Shown here piece by piece: positions 27,030-36,753 of a DNA stretch of 64,000 nucleotides. The notes beneath the pieces are model-generated. The model saw nothing but the letters and a program-made list of their open reading frames with translations. It made no database searches and was not told where the DNA came from. The position numbers and the translations under genes were made by a program. This stretch comes from an uncultured cyanobacterium (GTDB lineage Bacteria; Cyanobacteriota; Cyanobacteriia; Cyanobacteriales; Geitlerinemataceae): assembly GCA_937899645.1 (NCBI GenBank), contig CALCCD010000039.1, positions 1 through 64,000 on the forward strand, read 5' to 3'. Each line of letters begins with the position of its first letter. Within the stretch, counting starts at the first letter, position 1.

Positions 27030-29336
27030 CTAATTACTTATGAGGTAGTGCATCTGTCCTTCCGCATCTCCCGCCAGAATATCGCCGTTTGGCAGGGACG
27101 CCACGGCGCGCACGATTGGCGGGAAAGCTACAGGGGACGGAGAGGAAGAGCGCAGGCCAGTGTCGATATCCCAATATGAGACTACACCGGGGCCGATGCT
27201 ACTGTCGCCCGTTCCCACGATTGCCGTTTGGCCGTCGGGAGAGAGTGCCAGGCTGCGAACCTCAAATCCCGTGTCGAATTCTCGTAGAATCGCCCAGGTT
27301 TGAGTATCGATGACCGCGATATTGCCGTAGTTATCGCCGGTGATCAACTTAGAGCCATCGGGGGTAAAGTGCATCTCGATGATGACATGAGGAAGCTGCA
27401 ACTCGCGCGTACCGCGTCCGCCTTCAGCGATGTTCCATCGGAATAGCACTCGCCCGATCGCGCCTATGGCATGTGTGCCGTCTGGAGCTGCAATCAGGTC
27501 GCTCGGTGCAAGGATACCGTCGTTGTAGGTGCGGATTTGCGTGCCGTCGGCTACGTTATAGTGCTCGACTTTGCCACCTGCGCCGCCGATCAGTAGGCTC
27601 TGACCGCTGCGGCTAAAGGCAACCGCCGACACGCCGCGACCATCGTCGAATGCGAAGGTGCGCAAAAGCTGTTGACTCACCACATCCCACAACATCACCG
27701 TGCCGTCACCGCTGCCGCTGGCGAGCAGACGGCCATCCGGACTGAAGGCCAAGTCTTGGACGCTGGTGTCGTGGTTGCCGAGCGTAGTCGTGTTCGCGCT
27801 GCTTCGCAGATAGACCGTACCTCTGCCGGAACCGATCGCCACTCGACCGTCGGAGCTGGCGACGATTTTCTCGATCGAGTCATCCGCAATAAAGTCAGGG
27901 TCATCTGGGTCGGTAACGATGTCACCGTCATCCGGATCGACCAAGGTAATGACATCATCGTCTGGGTCGGTAACGATGTCATCATCATCTGGACTGACTA
28001 AGGTGATGACATCATCATCTGGATCGGTAACGATGTCATCATCATCCGGATCGACCAAGGTAATGATGCTACTGTTCATTCCTCCAAAGCGTTCGTCAAA
28101 GGCGGACAAGAGTGCAACTTCATAGGGCGAGGGCGATTCTGCCTCGTACTCGGATAGCAGCGTTCTGCCTTGCGACTCGTCACCGGACGCGGCGGAAAGG
28201 TCGCCGTAGGTGCGACGCACGTAGGCGCGCGAAAGCAATGTGAAGGGATGGGTGAGGGTACTCACGGCGTCGTTCGCGCTTGTATTTGCCTCGAGTGCTA
28301 AGCCTTCGTCTGCATAGCTGCGAGCTTGCAGCGCCAGAGACAGCGCTTGCAGGCGTGGAGAAAGGCGCGACTGGGCGCGACGGAGATCTTCGATCGCGTC
28401 GTTATGACGATCGAGCTTGGCGCGAGCCGCACCGCGCACTAGCAGCGCCTCGGCATTATTCGAGTTGCGTCGCAGTACCTGGCTCGCATCGTCGATAACC
28501 CGGCTGTAGTCATCGCCTTGCGCGAGGCGAGCGTGGGCGAGCCCGATCAACGCAACCTCAGAGTCCGGCTTGAAGAGTAACCCCTGGGAAAAGTCGGCGA
28601 TCGCACCGTCATAGTCTCCGTTCGCCATGCGAACGAGTGCATTTTGCGCGAAGGCACTCGGCGCGTTGTTGAGGAACGTTTCGATCGTAATCCCCCAGTA
28701 GAACCCGCCGCCTCGATCGGCAGCCGCGTGAATGCCGACCAGCTCGCTACTCTCATTGAGGATCGGTCCACCGCTCATACCGCCGCGCGTCGAACCGTTA
28801 TAAATCAGGTTATACCCGCTGCTCTGGGCTCCATCGAGCTGGTTTGACACCTGACCGAGCGAGCAAGTTGGCCGCGAGGCATTCAGACCCGTCGGCCAGC
28901 CCGAAACCGATACATCTGCACCGTTGTTAATGTCCGTCTGCATGCGATCGCCGACGATGCGGTAGTCGTCATTGCTCTCCATCGTCACGATCGCCATATC
29001 GAGATCGAGATGGCTCGGGAAGCGGATAATGTCCTCGCGTTCGAGCCGGTAGGGCGATCCGCCGCCTGGCGGTGTGACCTGGTAAGTGAGCTGCGGCTCG
29101 CCGACAACATGACCGGCAGTCAGGATGTAGTACAGACCATCCTGCTCGGCCAGCAGCACGCCACTACCTTGAGACGGGCGACTCGGATCGGCACTGTCAA
29201 TCTGAACCGTGATTTGCTCTGCAAGCTGGCACGCTGCCTCAGAACCAGAAGCTCTCGGAACGAGACCGACGAAACAGAGCGCTGCCGTCGCGAGGGCGGG
29301 AAAAGTGCGGCAGAATGGAACAGACGAGGAAAACAT
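27030..29336 (-). CDS. Secreted trypsin-like protease with TPR, acidic repeats and WD40 propeller
   Basis: Protein of 768 aa. A signal peptide (about 1-32) precedes a trypsin-like domain with H76 (TAGHVV), D113 (LDMAIV) and S188 (GGMSGGPI). TPR-like repeats span about 228-345. Three 20-residue acidic repeats of the ITLVDPDDDDIVTDPDDD type at about 425-480 may bind calcium. WD40-type repeats from about 490 to the end (LAFSPDGRLLASGSGDG, LALSPDGQTAIVG) form a propeller. It is the first gene of the minus-strand cluster. The domain set suggests a regulated periplasmic protease scaffold that recruits partners. Confidence 0.9.
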   Translation of the reverse strand: MFSSSVPFCRTFPALATAALCFVGLVPRASGSEAACQLAEQITVQIDSADPSRPSQGSGVLLAEQDGLYYILTAGHVVGEPQLTYQVTPPGGGSPYRLEREDIIRFPSHLDLDMAIVTMESNDDYRIVGDRMQTDINNGADVSVSGWPTGLNASRPTCSLGQVSNQLDGAQSSGYNLIYNGSTRGGMSGGPILNESSELVGIHAAADRGGGFYWGITIETFLNNAPSAFAQNALVRMANGDYDGAIADFSQGLLFKPDSEVALIGLAHARLAQGDDYSRVIDDASQVLRRNSNNAEALLVRGAARAKLDRHNDAIEDLRRAQSRLSPRLQALSLALQARSYADEGLALEANTSANDAVSTLTHPFTLLSRAYVRRTYGDLSAASGDESQGRTLLSEYEAESPSPYEVALLSAFDERFGGMNSSIITLVDPDDDDIVTDPDDDVITLVSPDDDDIVTDPDDDVITLVDPDDGDIVTDPDDPDFIADDSIEKIVASSDGRVAIGSGRGTVYLRSSANTTTLGNHDTSVQDLAFSPDGRLLASGSGDGTVMLWDVVSQQLLRTFAFDDGRGVSAVAFSRSGQSLLIGGAGGKVEHYNVADGTQIRTYNDGILAPSDLIAAPDGTHAIGAIGRVLFRWNIAEGGRGTRELQLPHVIIEMHFTPDGSKLITGDNYGNIAVIDTQTWAILREFDTGFEVRSLALSPDGQTAIVGTGDSSIGPGVVSYWDIDTGLRSSSPSPVAFPPIVRAVASLPNGDILAGDAEGQMHYLISN
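27897..28064. repeat. Tandem coding repeats for Asp-rich segments
   Basis: Three imperfect 60 bp units built on GATGACATCATCATC-like sequence encode 20-residue Asp/Val/Thr repeats between the TPR and WD40 regions of the protease. They could bind calcium and separate the two domains. Confidence 0.85.
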
Positions 29337-30045
29337 GATTGGAAGTTTGGTTCTGGCGAGCAGGGAGAAGAGCGACAGAGTCTTGGGGAGAGTGAGTGTC
29401 GATCGCCTTTAAACAAGTATCAAGATAGCAGCAATGGCCGATCTCAGAGGTTTAGACATCATCGAGATTGTCCTGAGTATGCCCCGAAAGTAAAAAGTCA
29501 AAAACCTTGAAAATTCAAGCGCTTCTCAGTCGTTCGGTTGCTCCTGAAACTACTCAAAGTGCTGGCAATATTTTACGAAAATCGATCTAACTCGCCGCTA
29601 TTTTGACGGCATTTATCTCAAAATTTGGCGATACTGATCGCAGGGAAGCATTGAGTCTCAATACTGCTAGCAATATTCAAAGACCCAAAATAAAATACGA
29701 TCGAAACTTGCGAAAGTTCTTGTTCTTTACCTCGTCTCACCGCTTCAAGTGATGTCGATCGTATCGAAAATTCCCCCACATCAACCACCTGATCAAAAAC
29801 CATCTACGTAGAATCCACAGTATGAGTAACAGGGGGCTTTTGTTTATACTCTGTTAGATGCTTTTTTTCTCTGGATCGAGTCTAAAGCAAAACCTGCAAA
29901 CCAATCTAAGTGAAAACACTAGAATCATGCGTTTTCCCTGATATTTGCAAAAAGGCGGGATCGCATGCGCGACGGCAGCGCCCTTCCTAGACATGTGACT
30001 CTAGCCAGAGATAGGCATTTCCCTGACGCCCTAAGTACCAACGAC
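29337..30045. other. Divergent intergenic region between the protease cluster and the COP23-type gene
   Basis: AT-rich 709 bp between two divergently transcribed genes. It should carry promoters for the minus-strand cluster and for the COP23-type gene. I see no convincing operator or RNA structure. Short open frames here have no protein-like features. Confidence 0.5.
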
Positions 30046-30702
30046 ATGCTGAATAGAACCTTTTTGAAAGCTGCCATCTTCTCACTGGTCGCCGCAGTGT
30101 CGGCAGCGGCTGGAGCTCCAGCTCGTGCGAACTACGCTTATCCCGACGCCTTTGCATGCCAGCGGGATGCATCGGGCGTGTTCACGACCTATGCCGTCAA
30201 AGGTGATATGGAGGTGGCAATTATCCAGTGGACGAGCGACTTCGGCTCTTCGTCTGGCTACTCGCAACAAGACCGCTGCGAAATGGTCTCCAACCGTCTC
30301 GATAGCACTATCCGGAACCGCACACTGCAATATTTGACCCACGGTTGGATGAACGGCCAACCCGTAATCTGCACGGCGGAGGATCGTGGTGGCTCTTGCG
30401 GTACCCTCATTCTCACCCTGCCGCACAGCCGCGCTCACCTCGCTGCTAGCACGCTTCGCAGCATGGGCGATGCGGGTCGTCTGGCTTCCGGCCCAATAAC
30501 TCAATCGGAAGGAGGGAGTTGTTCAGATGGCCCGATCGCAGATGTCGGAATGGCGTCGGATAGCGATTCGTTTGGCCCGCGCCCTGATGTTGGACATGCC
30601 GAGCCCGAAGTGCGCACGGCACGCGATGCAGGCTGCGTCACGGAAGAAGACGGAACCGTCTATGTCGATATGCTCGGCGTCTTGGGTCACGTCTTCAACT
30701 AG
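30046..30702 (+). CDS. COP23-type secreted protein
   Basis: Protein of 218 aa with a signal peptide (about 1-29, ending ARA). The mature part has the cysteine-bearing text FACQRDASG, DRCEMVSNRL, PVICTAEDRGGSCGTLILTL, matching cyanobacterial COP23-domain proteins, named after a circadian-oscillating membrane protein of Cyanothece. Function is unknown. The C-terminal 60 residues are Asp/Gly-rich and not part of the usual domain. The ATG at 30046 gives a standard signal sequence. It is divergent from the protease cluster and probably functionally linked. Confidence 0.78.
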   Translation: MLNRTFLKAAIFSLVAAVSAAAGAPARANYAYPDAFACQRDASGVFTTYAVKGDMEVAIIQWTSDFGSSSGYSQQDRCEMVSNRLDSTIRNRTLQYLTHGWMNGQPVICTAEDRGGSCGTLILTLPHSRAHLAASTLRSMGDAGRLASGPITQSEGGSCSDGPIADVGMASDSDSFGPRPDVGHAEPEVRTARDAGCVTEEDGTVYVDMLGVLGHVFN

Positions 30703-30862
30703 GTTCAGGCTGACATGGGGCGATCGAGTTCTCGGACTCGTCTCATGTCTATTCATCTCGATACCATCAGATCGCAAGCAGACCCGCGACGGCGAGCGCC
30801 ACACTCGGCGCGCAGCTCGTGGGCCTGCTTTTTGCATATTTGAGTTTTCCAGTGTCAGATCG

Positions 30863-32389
30863 CTACTGCATTCGATCGATCGTCCGATACTGGATCGCCT
30901 CGGCGATATGGTTCGTGCCGATCGCCTCGCTCCCGGCCAGGTCGGCGATCGTCCGCGACACCTTGAGGATGCGATCGGTCGCCCGCGCCGAGAGCCCCAG
31001 CTTGCGGATCGCTCCTTCGAGGATGGCCTGGGAGCCTGCATCGAGCTGACACCATTTCCGTAAATGGCTGCTGCCCATCTCGGCATTGCAGCGCACGGAC
31101 TCGCCGCGAAACCGCTCCGAGGCGCGATCGCGACCGGCCTGCACGCGATCTCGCACGTTCTCTGACGGCTCGCCGGTGCTCTGCTGGGTCATCTCCTCTG
31201 GTTTCAATCGCCCGACGACGACTTGTAAATCGATGCGATCCATCAGCGGTCCCGACAATCGCGACCAATATTGCTCGCGCTGGCGGGGCGAGCAGGAGCA
31301 GGCTTGGATCGTGTCGCCGAAGTAGCCGCAAGGGCAGGGGTTGGTGCTAGCGATGAGGGTGAATTGGGCGGGGAATTCGACGGACTGGCGCGTGCGCGAG
31401 ATCGTCACGAAGCCGTCTTCGAGGGGCTGACGGAGGAATTCGAGAACGTCGCGCTTGAATTCGGTCAGCTCGTCCAGAAACAAAATGCCGTTATGCGCCA
31501 GGGAGATTTCGCCTGGTTTCGGGTAGCTGCCGCCGCCGACCAACGACGGCCCCGAGGCGGAGTGGTGCGGGCTGCGGAAGGGCCGATCGCGCACGAGCTG
31601 GCCGCGATCGCGCAGCAGCCCCGCCACCGAATGAATTTGCGTCACCTCCAGCGCTTCCTCGACGCGCAGGGGCGGCAGGATTCCCGGCAATCGTCGCGCT
31701 AGCATGGTTTTGCCGCTTCCAGGAGGTCCTACGAATATGAGGTTGTGCCCGCCGGTTGCGGCGATCTCTAGGGCGCGGCGAGCTTGGATTTGGCCTTTTA
31801 CGTCTTTGAGGTCGAGCATCAGTCGATCGCTGTCGGCCAGCGCTGCTTCGGGATCGACGACGACGCGGGCGTGGCGGCTCGGGTCGTTCATCAGGTCGGC
31901 CACTTCGGCAATGCTCTTGCAGCCGTAGACCGACAGACCCTCGACGACGGCGGCTTCTTGGACGTTGGCTTCCGGTACGACGATCGCGCTCATGCCCAGA
32001 CGCCGCGCTGCCGCTGCGATCGGCAAGACGCCCGCCACGGGTCGCAGGCTACCGTCGAGCGACACTTCCCCGAGAAACATCGTGTCGCCGAGGAGTTGGG
32101 CGCTGACCTGCTCGGAGGCGGCCAGGATGCCCACGGCGATCGGCAGATCGAAGCTAGGGCCCTCTTTGCGGAGGTCGGCGGGCGTTAAGTTGACGACGAT
32201 TTTCCGCATCGGGAAAGCGTAGCCGGAGTTTTTTAGCGCGGCTTTGACCCGCTCGCGCGACTCTTGGACGGCGGCATCGGGCAGGCCGACGATGACGGTT
32301 TTCGGCAGGCCACCGGCCACATCTACTTCGACGCCCACTTTGACGGCGTCGATGCCGACCAGGGTTGCACTCCAAATTCGAGCTAGCAC
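30863..32389 (-). CDS. comM: YifB/ComM family Mg-chelatase-like AAA+ ATPase
   Basis: Protein of 508 aa from a GTG start at 32389; the N-terminus then reads as the family LARIWSATLVGIDA. Walker A is GPPGSGKT at about 221-228, Walker B is ILFLDELTEF, and a Cys cluster CPCGYFGD...CSCSP is present. Homologous ComM is a hexameric helicase that promotes branch migration during natural transformation. The frame extends upstream of the GTG, but the family starts here. It is convergent with the COP23-type gene. Confidence 0.92.
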   Translation of the reverse strand: MLARIWSATLVGIDAVKVGVEVDVAGGLPKTVIVGLPDAAVQESRERVKAALKNSGYAFPMRKIVVNLTPADLRKEGPSFDLPIAVGILAASEQVSAQLLGDTMFLGEVSLDGSLRPVAGVLPIAAAARRLGMSAIVVPEANVQEAAVVEGLSVYGCKSIAEVADLMNDPSRHARVVVDPEAALADSDRLMLDLKDVKGQIQARRALEIAATGGHNLIFVGPPGSGKTMLARRLPGILPPLRVEEALEVTQIHSVAGLLRDRGQLVRDRPFRSPHHSASGPSLVGGGSYPKPGEISLAHNGILFLDELTEFKRDVLEFLRQPLEDGFVTISRTRQSVEFPAQFTLIASTNPCPCGYFGDTIQACSCSPRQREQYWSRLSGPLMDRIDLQVVVGRLKPEEMTQQSTGEPSENVRDRVQAGRDRASERFRGESVRCNAEMGSSHLRKWCQLDAGSQAILEGAIRKLGLSARATDRILKVSRTIADLAGSEAIGTNHIAEAIQYRTIDRMQ

Positions 32390-32542
32390 GGGCAGGGGTC
32401 GCGTCGATCGCGCGTTTGAAACGGTCGTGCGGTATCGTCTCACGGCGAGTAGTGGCAAGGGGGCGATCGGTGTCACATCGGCCTACCGGAACGATCGCGA
32501 GCTTCCTACAATGGTCGGATAGCCGCAGGAGACTAATGCGTC

Positions 32543-34222
32543 GTGATAACACAGCGATTTTCGAGGGTGCGACGCGACGATCGCGGGGTCGATCGCAACT
32601 GGTTGCTGTGGCTGACGATCGCGGCGCTCGCTCTCTACACCCTCAACCTCGATGGGACAGCGCTGCGCGACTGGGATGAAGCCACTGTCGCCCAAGTCGC
32701 TCGCGAGATCGCCAACGCGCCGATCGAGTCGCTGACCTGGCTGTTTCCGACGCTCCAAGGCGAACCCTACTGGAACAAACCGCCGCTGCTGCACTGGGCG
32801 ATCGCGCTGTGCTTTCGGCTGTTCGGCGAGGGCGAGTGGACGGCGCGGTTGCCGGGGGCGCTGTGCGGCGCGCTGACGGCTCCGGCGCTGTATGTGGTGG
32901 TGCGCGAGCTGTGGCCGCGTCGGCTCGAGGCGATGCTGGCGAGTACGATTTTTTTGACCTGGTTGCCGGTGGTGCGCCACGGACGGCTGGCGATGCTGGA
33001 CGCGGCGATCGGGCTGTTTTTCGTCGTGGCGATCGGCTTTACGCTGCGATCGCGGCGGGATTTGCGCTACTCCTTGGGTCTGGGCGTAGCGATCGGGCTA
33101 ATGTGCCTGACCAAAGGACTACTCGGAATTTGCCTCGGCGGTCTGCTGATGGTCTTTTTGGTGTGGGACACGCCGCGCCTGCTTCGGCAGCCCTGGTTTT
33201 GGTATGGCATCGGCACGGGCAGCATTCCGGCCTGGTCGTGGTACGCGATGCAGTTCCAGCGTTACGGCAGCGAGTTCGCGAGCAAGCATCTGGGCGAGCA
33301 GGCGGTCGATCGCCTGGTCACAAGCGTCGAGAGTAATGGCGGCTCGCCGGAATATTATGTCTTTGAGCTGCTGAAGTACGGCTGGCCGTGGCTGCTGTTC
33401 GCCGTGCCGGGGATGATTTGGGCGTGGCAAAACCGAAAGTTTAGCTGGGGCAAGCTGCTAATCGTCTGCGGCCTCGGCTATGGGCTGATTATCTCGGCGA
33501 TGCAGACAAAGCTGCCCTGGTACGTGCTGCCGCTGTATCCAGTTTTAGCGATCGCGGCGGGGATTCGCCTCGGCGACCTGTGGCAGAGCGGTCACATTAC
33601 GGGGATGCCGATCGCGGTCGATCGGCGCTATCCGCATATCTGGGCGCTCGGTTTGGGCGGGCTCGCGACTGGGATGGTGAGCCTGCTGGGTTACGAGCTG
33701 CTGGCGTTTGCAGAGGGTCGCCCGCTGCTGCTGACCTGGCACGTGCAGGTGACGGTAGCCTGTCTGGCGATGACCTTTGGGCTGGCGGCTTGGCGGGTGG
33801 CGCGGCGCGATTTGCAGTTCATTTTGGTGCTGGTTTGGGGGACGTATATTTCGCTGCTGTCGTTTGTGACGTCTAACCAATGGAACTGGGAGCTGAACGA
33901 AAACTATCCCGTGCGTCCCGCTGCTGAGTTCGTCCGACAGGCGATTCCGCCCGATCGCCCGCTGCTAGTTCTCGATGCCTATCCACGCCCGTCGTTGGCT
34001 TATTACGCCGAGCGCCCGATCGCTGTCGTTGCGCCCGACGATCGCGAACAGCTGTATGAAAAATGGCAAGTTCAGCCCGAACTTTGCGTACTTGCTCCCG
34101 TCGAGCGTGCAGTAACACTGAGAGAACTCGTACGTGATTCGGACATCTCGGGGACGTTTGTTCGCTCGCAGGACTGGATCGCTGTCTGTCGTGCGTCGCT
34201 CTCCGACGGAGCCCCCGAATAG
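32543..34222 (+). CDS. GT39-family (ArnT-like) membrane glycosyltransferase
   Basis: Polyprenyl-phosphate-sugar-dependent glycosyltransferase of 559 aa with about eleven to twelve membrane helices. The acidic catalytic motif of the first periplasmic loop is RDWDEATVA (DE at 45-46), followed by the family text YWNKPPLLHW. The start is GTG at 32543 with AGGAG about 11 bp upstream. It likely transfers a sugar to a lipid or protein in the periplasm; acceptor unknown. It is divergent from the YifB gene. Confidence 0.88.
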   Translation: MITQRFSRVRRDDRGVDRNWLLWLTIAALALYTLNLDGTALRDWDEATVAQVAREIANAPIESLTWLFPTLQGEPYWNKPPLLHWAIALCFRLFGEGEWTARLPGALCGALTAPALYVVVRELWPRRLEAMLASTIFLTWLPVVRHGRLAMLDAAIGLFFVVAIGFTLRSRRDLRYSLGLGVAIGLMCLTKGLLGICLGGLLMVFLVWDTPRLLRQPWFWYGIGTGSIPAWSWYAMQFQRYGSEFASKHLGEQAVDRLVTSVESNGGSPEYYVFELLKYGWPWLLFAVPGMIWAWQNRKFSWGKLLIVCGLGYGLIISAMQTKLPWYVLPLYPVLAIAAGIRLGDLWQSGHITGMPIAVDRRYPHIWALGLGGLATGMVSLLGYELLAFAEGRPLLLTWHVQVTVACLAMTFGLAAWRVARRDLQFILVLVWGTYISLLSFVTSNQWNWELNENYPVRPAAEFVRQAIPPDRPLLVLDAYPRPSLAYYAERPIAVVAPDDREQLYEKWQVQPELCVLAPVERAVTLRELVRDSDISGTFVRSQDWIAVCRASLSDGAPE

Positions 34223-34265
34223 CGCGATACGAGGCCGTCGCTGTCTACCTTCACCAAACTTCGCC

Positions 34266-34952
34266 ATGCGCTCAGCTCCTCTGACTGCTTTGCTTTCGCG
34301 CTTCATGTTGCTGGCGGTTGCGACGATCGCGCTGCCGAGTTTTCCCGCGCTGGCGACCGAAATGGCGATGTCGCCCCACGAGCCGGACTATCAGTGCGAC
34401 CCGCCGGTGACGCAGCTCGATATGAACTTCTGCGCGCGCGATCGCTGGCAGGCGGAGGACGATCGCCTCGACGCGCTTTACGAGCGCCTAGAACCGACGC
34501 TGTCCGACCTGGCCGCGACCGCACTGGCTGAAGCGCAGCTTGCCTGGGCTGAATATCGCGACGCCGAATGCGAGTTCGCGACCAGCGCCTATATGGGTGG
34601 CTCGATCGCGCCGCTGATTTACCACGATTGCCGCCAAGCCCTGACCGCCGCGCGCGCCGACGAGTTGGCCGCATACATCGACGATCGTCGTCCCGATGCC
34701 GAACGCAGCGACTTCGAGGAACTCGAAGGCGAGCAGAGAGCCGCTCTCTACACGCTCTACTTCCACATGGCGAGCAACGTACCTCGAAGCGAAGACCTCT
34801 CCGCTGCCGACACCGCCTGGACGAACTATCGCTATACGGTTTGCGAACTCGAATCGATTCTGGGGCAGACGTCGGGGCGGCAAAACTGTCGGCTCCGCGT
34901 CACAGAGCAGCGCCTCGCCCGCCTGCAAAACTATCTGGAACAGCGCCGCTAG
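34266..34952 (+). CDS. LprI/DUF1311-family secreted protein, two repeats
   Basis: Protein of 228 aa with a signal peptide (about 1-31). The first DUF1311-type repeat reads QLDMNFCARDRWQAEDDRL...AQLAWAEYRDAECEF...YHDCRQALT, and a second shorter copy reads AADTAWTNYRYTVCELES...NCRLRVTEQRLARL. Cysteine pairs in each repeat suggest disulfides. Family members include the lysozyme inhibitor LprI of Mycobacterium, but function here is unknown. The ATG at 34266 is chosen over an upstream in-frame start because of the signal peptide. Confidence 0.75.
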   Translation: MRSAPLTALLSRFMLLAVATIALPSFPALATEMAMSPHEPDYQCDPPVTQLDMNFCARDRWQAEDDRLDALYERLEPTLSDLAATALAEAQLAWAEYRDAECEFATSAYMGGSIAPLIYHDCRQALTAARADELAAYIDDRRPDAERSDFEELEGEQRAALYTLYFHMASNVPRSEDLSAADTAWTNYRYTVCELESILGQTSGRQNCRLRVTEQRLARLQNYLEQRR

Positions 34953-34967
34953 CACGCTCCAAATAAT

Positions 34968-35045
34968 GTAGGGGCGCATGGCAATGCGCCCGGATGCCGG
35001 TTTCGCGCGAACGATATCGCGGGCGCACTGCCGTGACGCCCCTAC
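34968..35045. repeat. Large intergenic inverted repeat
   Basis: Left arm 34968-34991 starts GTAGGGGCGCA; right arm 35021-35045 ends GACGCCCCTAC. The arms pair over about 22 of 25 positions around a 29 bp loop and lie between two convergent genes. GTAGGGGCG palindromes are recurrent intergenic elements in cyanobacteria; it may also terminate transcription from both sides. Confidence 0.85.
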
Positions 35046-35066
35046 CGATATTTTTTGTATCTCTAG

Positions 35067-35951
35067 CTAGCGCTGGGGATTCGGTGCGCTGGGAGCAGTG
35101 GGGTATGCGGCCTGCGCGCCAGGGACGGGCTGCGGGGTCGCGCCGGGAGCGGCAGAATTCGAGAGCGGCTGCTGGGGCGCGGCCTGCGGCTGGGGTTGTT
35201 GAGCTGCTTGCTGAGCCTGCTGCGCCTGCTGCGCCTGCTGCTTTTGCGCCTGCTGAAGCTGCTGGGCTTGGTGCATCGCTTCCTGGCGATGAGCGCGGTA
35301 GGACGCATCCTGCTGGAGCTGGGCGCGACCGTTGTTGACCACGCGCATCATGTCGCTGAGCTGCTGCTCGATCGCCTTCAGCACGCGATCGGCGTACTCG
35401 TCGGCTCCCGCCTCGATCGCGCGGGCATCGGCCAAGGCGCGAGTGCGAATCTCGTCGGCTTCCTGCTGGGCGTGCTGGCGCAGGCGTTCGATTTCCGCCA
35501 TCGTCCGTTCCTGGGCGGCATCGCAGTCGGCTTTGATTTGCTCGCGAATGCGATCGGCTTCGGCCTTAGCCTGACGCACCAGTCCCATTTCATCGACGAT
35601 GCTCGCGGCCTGCTTCTCGGCGGCCTCGACCACGTCTCGACCGTACTTCTCCGACTGGCGTAGGATCTCGTCCTTCTGGCGCAGCACCTCTTCCGCGCCC
35701 TGGAACGCCGACGGTAAATTCAGCCGCACCAGGTCGAGGACATCGAGGATCGGCTCTTCGTCGATCAGCGTCCGACCCGTCAGCGGCACGCGCGGGCTAT
35801 CGAGGATCATTTCCTCGATGCGGCTGAGTTCTTGCTGGATATCGACCTTGCGATCGGCGCTCGCCGGAGCTGCGGCCTCTGCGGAACGATCGCCGGAAGT
35901 TCCCGCCGCCGATGCGGGCGTCGAATTGGAAGTGGTGTTGGAGTCGTTCAC
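35067..35951 (-). CDS. DivIVA-like coiled-coil protein (Cdv3-type candidate)
   Basis: Protein of 294 aa. After a disordered N-terminus, the conserved region reads [30 protein letters not shown], then [18 protein letters not shown] and a long coiled coil (about 90-215) rich in Glu, Ala and Arg, ending in a Gln/Ala-rich tail. The layout fits the cyanobacterial DivIVA-like division protein Cdv3, although this assignment is by pattern only. It overlaps the upstream coaD gene by four bases (ATGA), so the two are co-translated. Confidence 0.65.
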   Translation of the reverse strand: MNDSNTTSNSTPASAAGTSGDRSAEAAAPASADRKVDIQQELSRIEEMILDSPRVPLTGRTLIDEEPILDVLDLVRLNLPSAFQGAEEVLRQKDEILRQSEKYGRDVVEAAEKQAASIVDEMGLVRQAKAEADRIREQIKADCDAAQERTMAEIERLRQHAQQEADEIRTRALADARAIEAGADEYADRVLKAIEQQLSDMMRVVNNGRAQLQQDASYRAHRQEAMHQAQQLQQAQKQQAQQAQQAQQAAQQPQPQAAPQQPLSNSAAPGATPQPVPGAQAAYPTAPSAPNPQR

Positions 35952-36478
35952 AGGTTGCCTGGATGTTTGGTCGGGATCGAGGCGGCGGTGGCCTGACCGT
36001 AGCAGTGATAAATTTCCCGCGCGACGGACGGGGGAACGAGATGATCGACGGAACCGCCGAAGCGGGCGATTTCCTTAACGACGCTGCTGCTCAGGAAGCT
36101 GTACTCGTTCGAGGCGGCGAGGAAGACGGTTTCCGTCGTCGCTGAGAGGGTTTTGTTGGTGTGCGCCATTTGCAGCTCCATCTCGAAGTCCGAGAGAACC
36201 CGCAGGCCACGCAGCAACACTTTGGCGTTGTGGGCTTTGGCGTAATCGACGGTGAGCCCGTCGAAGCGATCGACCTCGACGTTACCCAAATGCGCGGTGC
36301 TGTTGGCGATTTGCTCGACGCGGCGCTCGCTGGGGAAGAGCGGCGTTTTGTTGGGGTTCGTCACGACGGCGACGATGACCGTGCCGAAGAGCTGGCAACC
36401 CCGCTCGATGATGTCGAGATGTCCGAAGGTGATCGGATCGAAGCTGCCGGGATAGATTGCCGTGACGCTCGATCGCAT
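35948..36478 (-). CDS. coaD: Phosphopantetheine adenylyltransferase
   Basis: Catalyses the fourth step of coenzyme A synthesis, making dephospho-CoA from phosphopantetheine and ATP. The 176 aa protein has the nucleotidyltransferase HxGH-type region [14 protein letters not shown] (H20 visible) and the later SSSVVKEIA motif, equivalent to the ISSTxxR-type loop. Length is normal. It is followed by the DivIVA-like gene with a four-base overlap. Confidence 0.95.
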   Translation of the reverse strand: MRSSVTAIYPGSFDPITFGHLDIIERGCQLFGTVIVAVVTNPNKTPLFPSERRVEQIANSTAHLGNVEVDRFDGLTVDYAKAHNAKVLLRGLRVLSDFEMELQMAHTNKTLSATTETVFLAASNEYSFLSSSVVKEIARFGGSVDHLVPPSVAREIYHCYGQATAASIPTKHPGNL

Positions 36479-36589
36479 GGTGCTGGAGCCGACAAAGGCG
36501 GCACTTTTACGTAGTCAACATTGTACACGGCGAGTTTCCAGCGCTCGGACGTTGTCGAAGTTCAACCCAGGGCCGCTGATATGTAGGAG

Positions 36590-36710
36590 GCTGAGCTTAT
36601 CGTTCGCGTAGCGTCGGCCGCGCCGATAGCCTGGGTGAAATCGTGAAAAGTGGCCGCACTATTCGCAGGGCGAAGGTTACGCCGACGACAGGCTCAGTGC
36701 TCGAATCCTG
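36590..36710 (+). repeat. Dispersed intergenic repeat, family A, copy 1
   Basis: Begins GCTGAGCTTATCG, contains CCTGGGTG in the middle and ends GCTCAGTGCTCGAATCC. It shares these blocks in the same order with the copies at about 48030-48162 and, inverted, 57141-57232. The ends GAGCTT and the CTCAGTGCTCGAA boundary suggest a palindromic mobile-type repeat. Confidence 0.75.
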
Positions 36711-36753
36711 GCTCGAACGACTTCAAGAGTTTTGTATGCGTTTGCCTTGAAAC

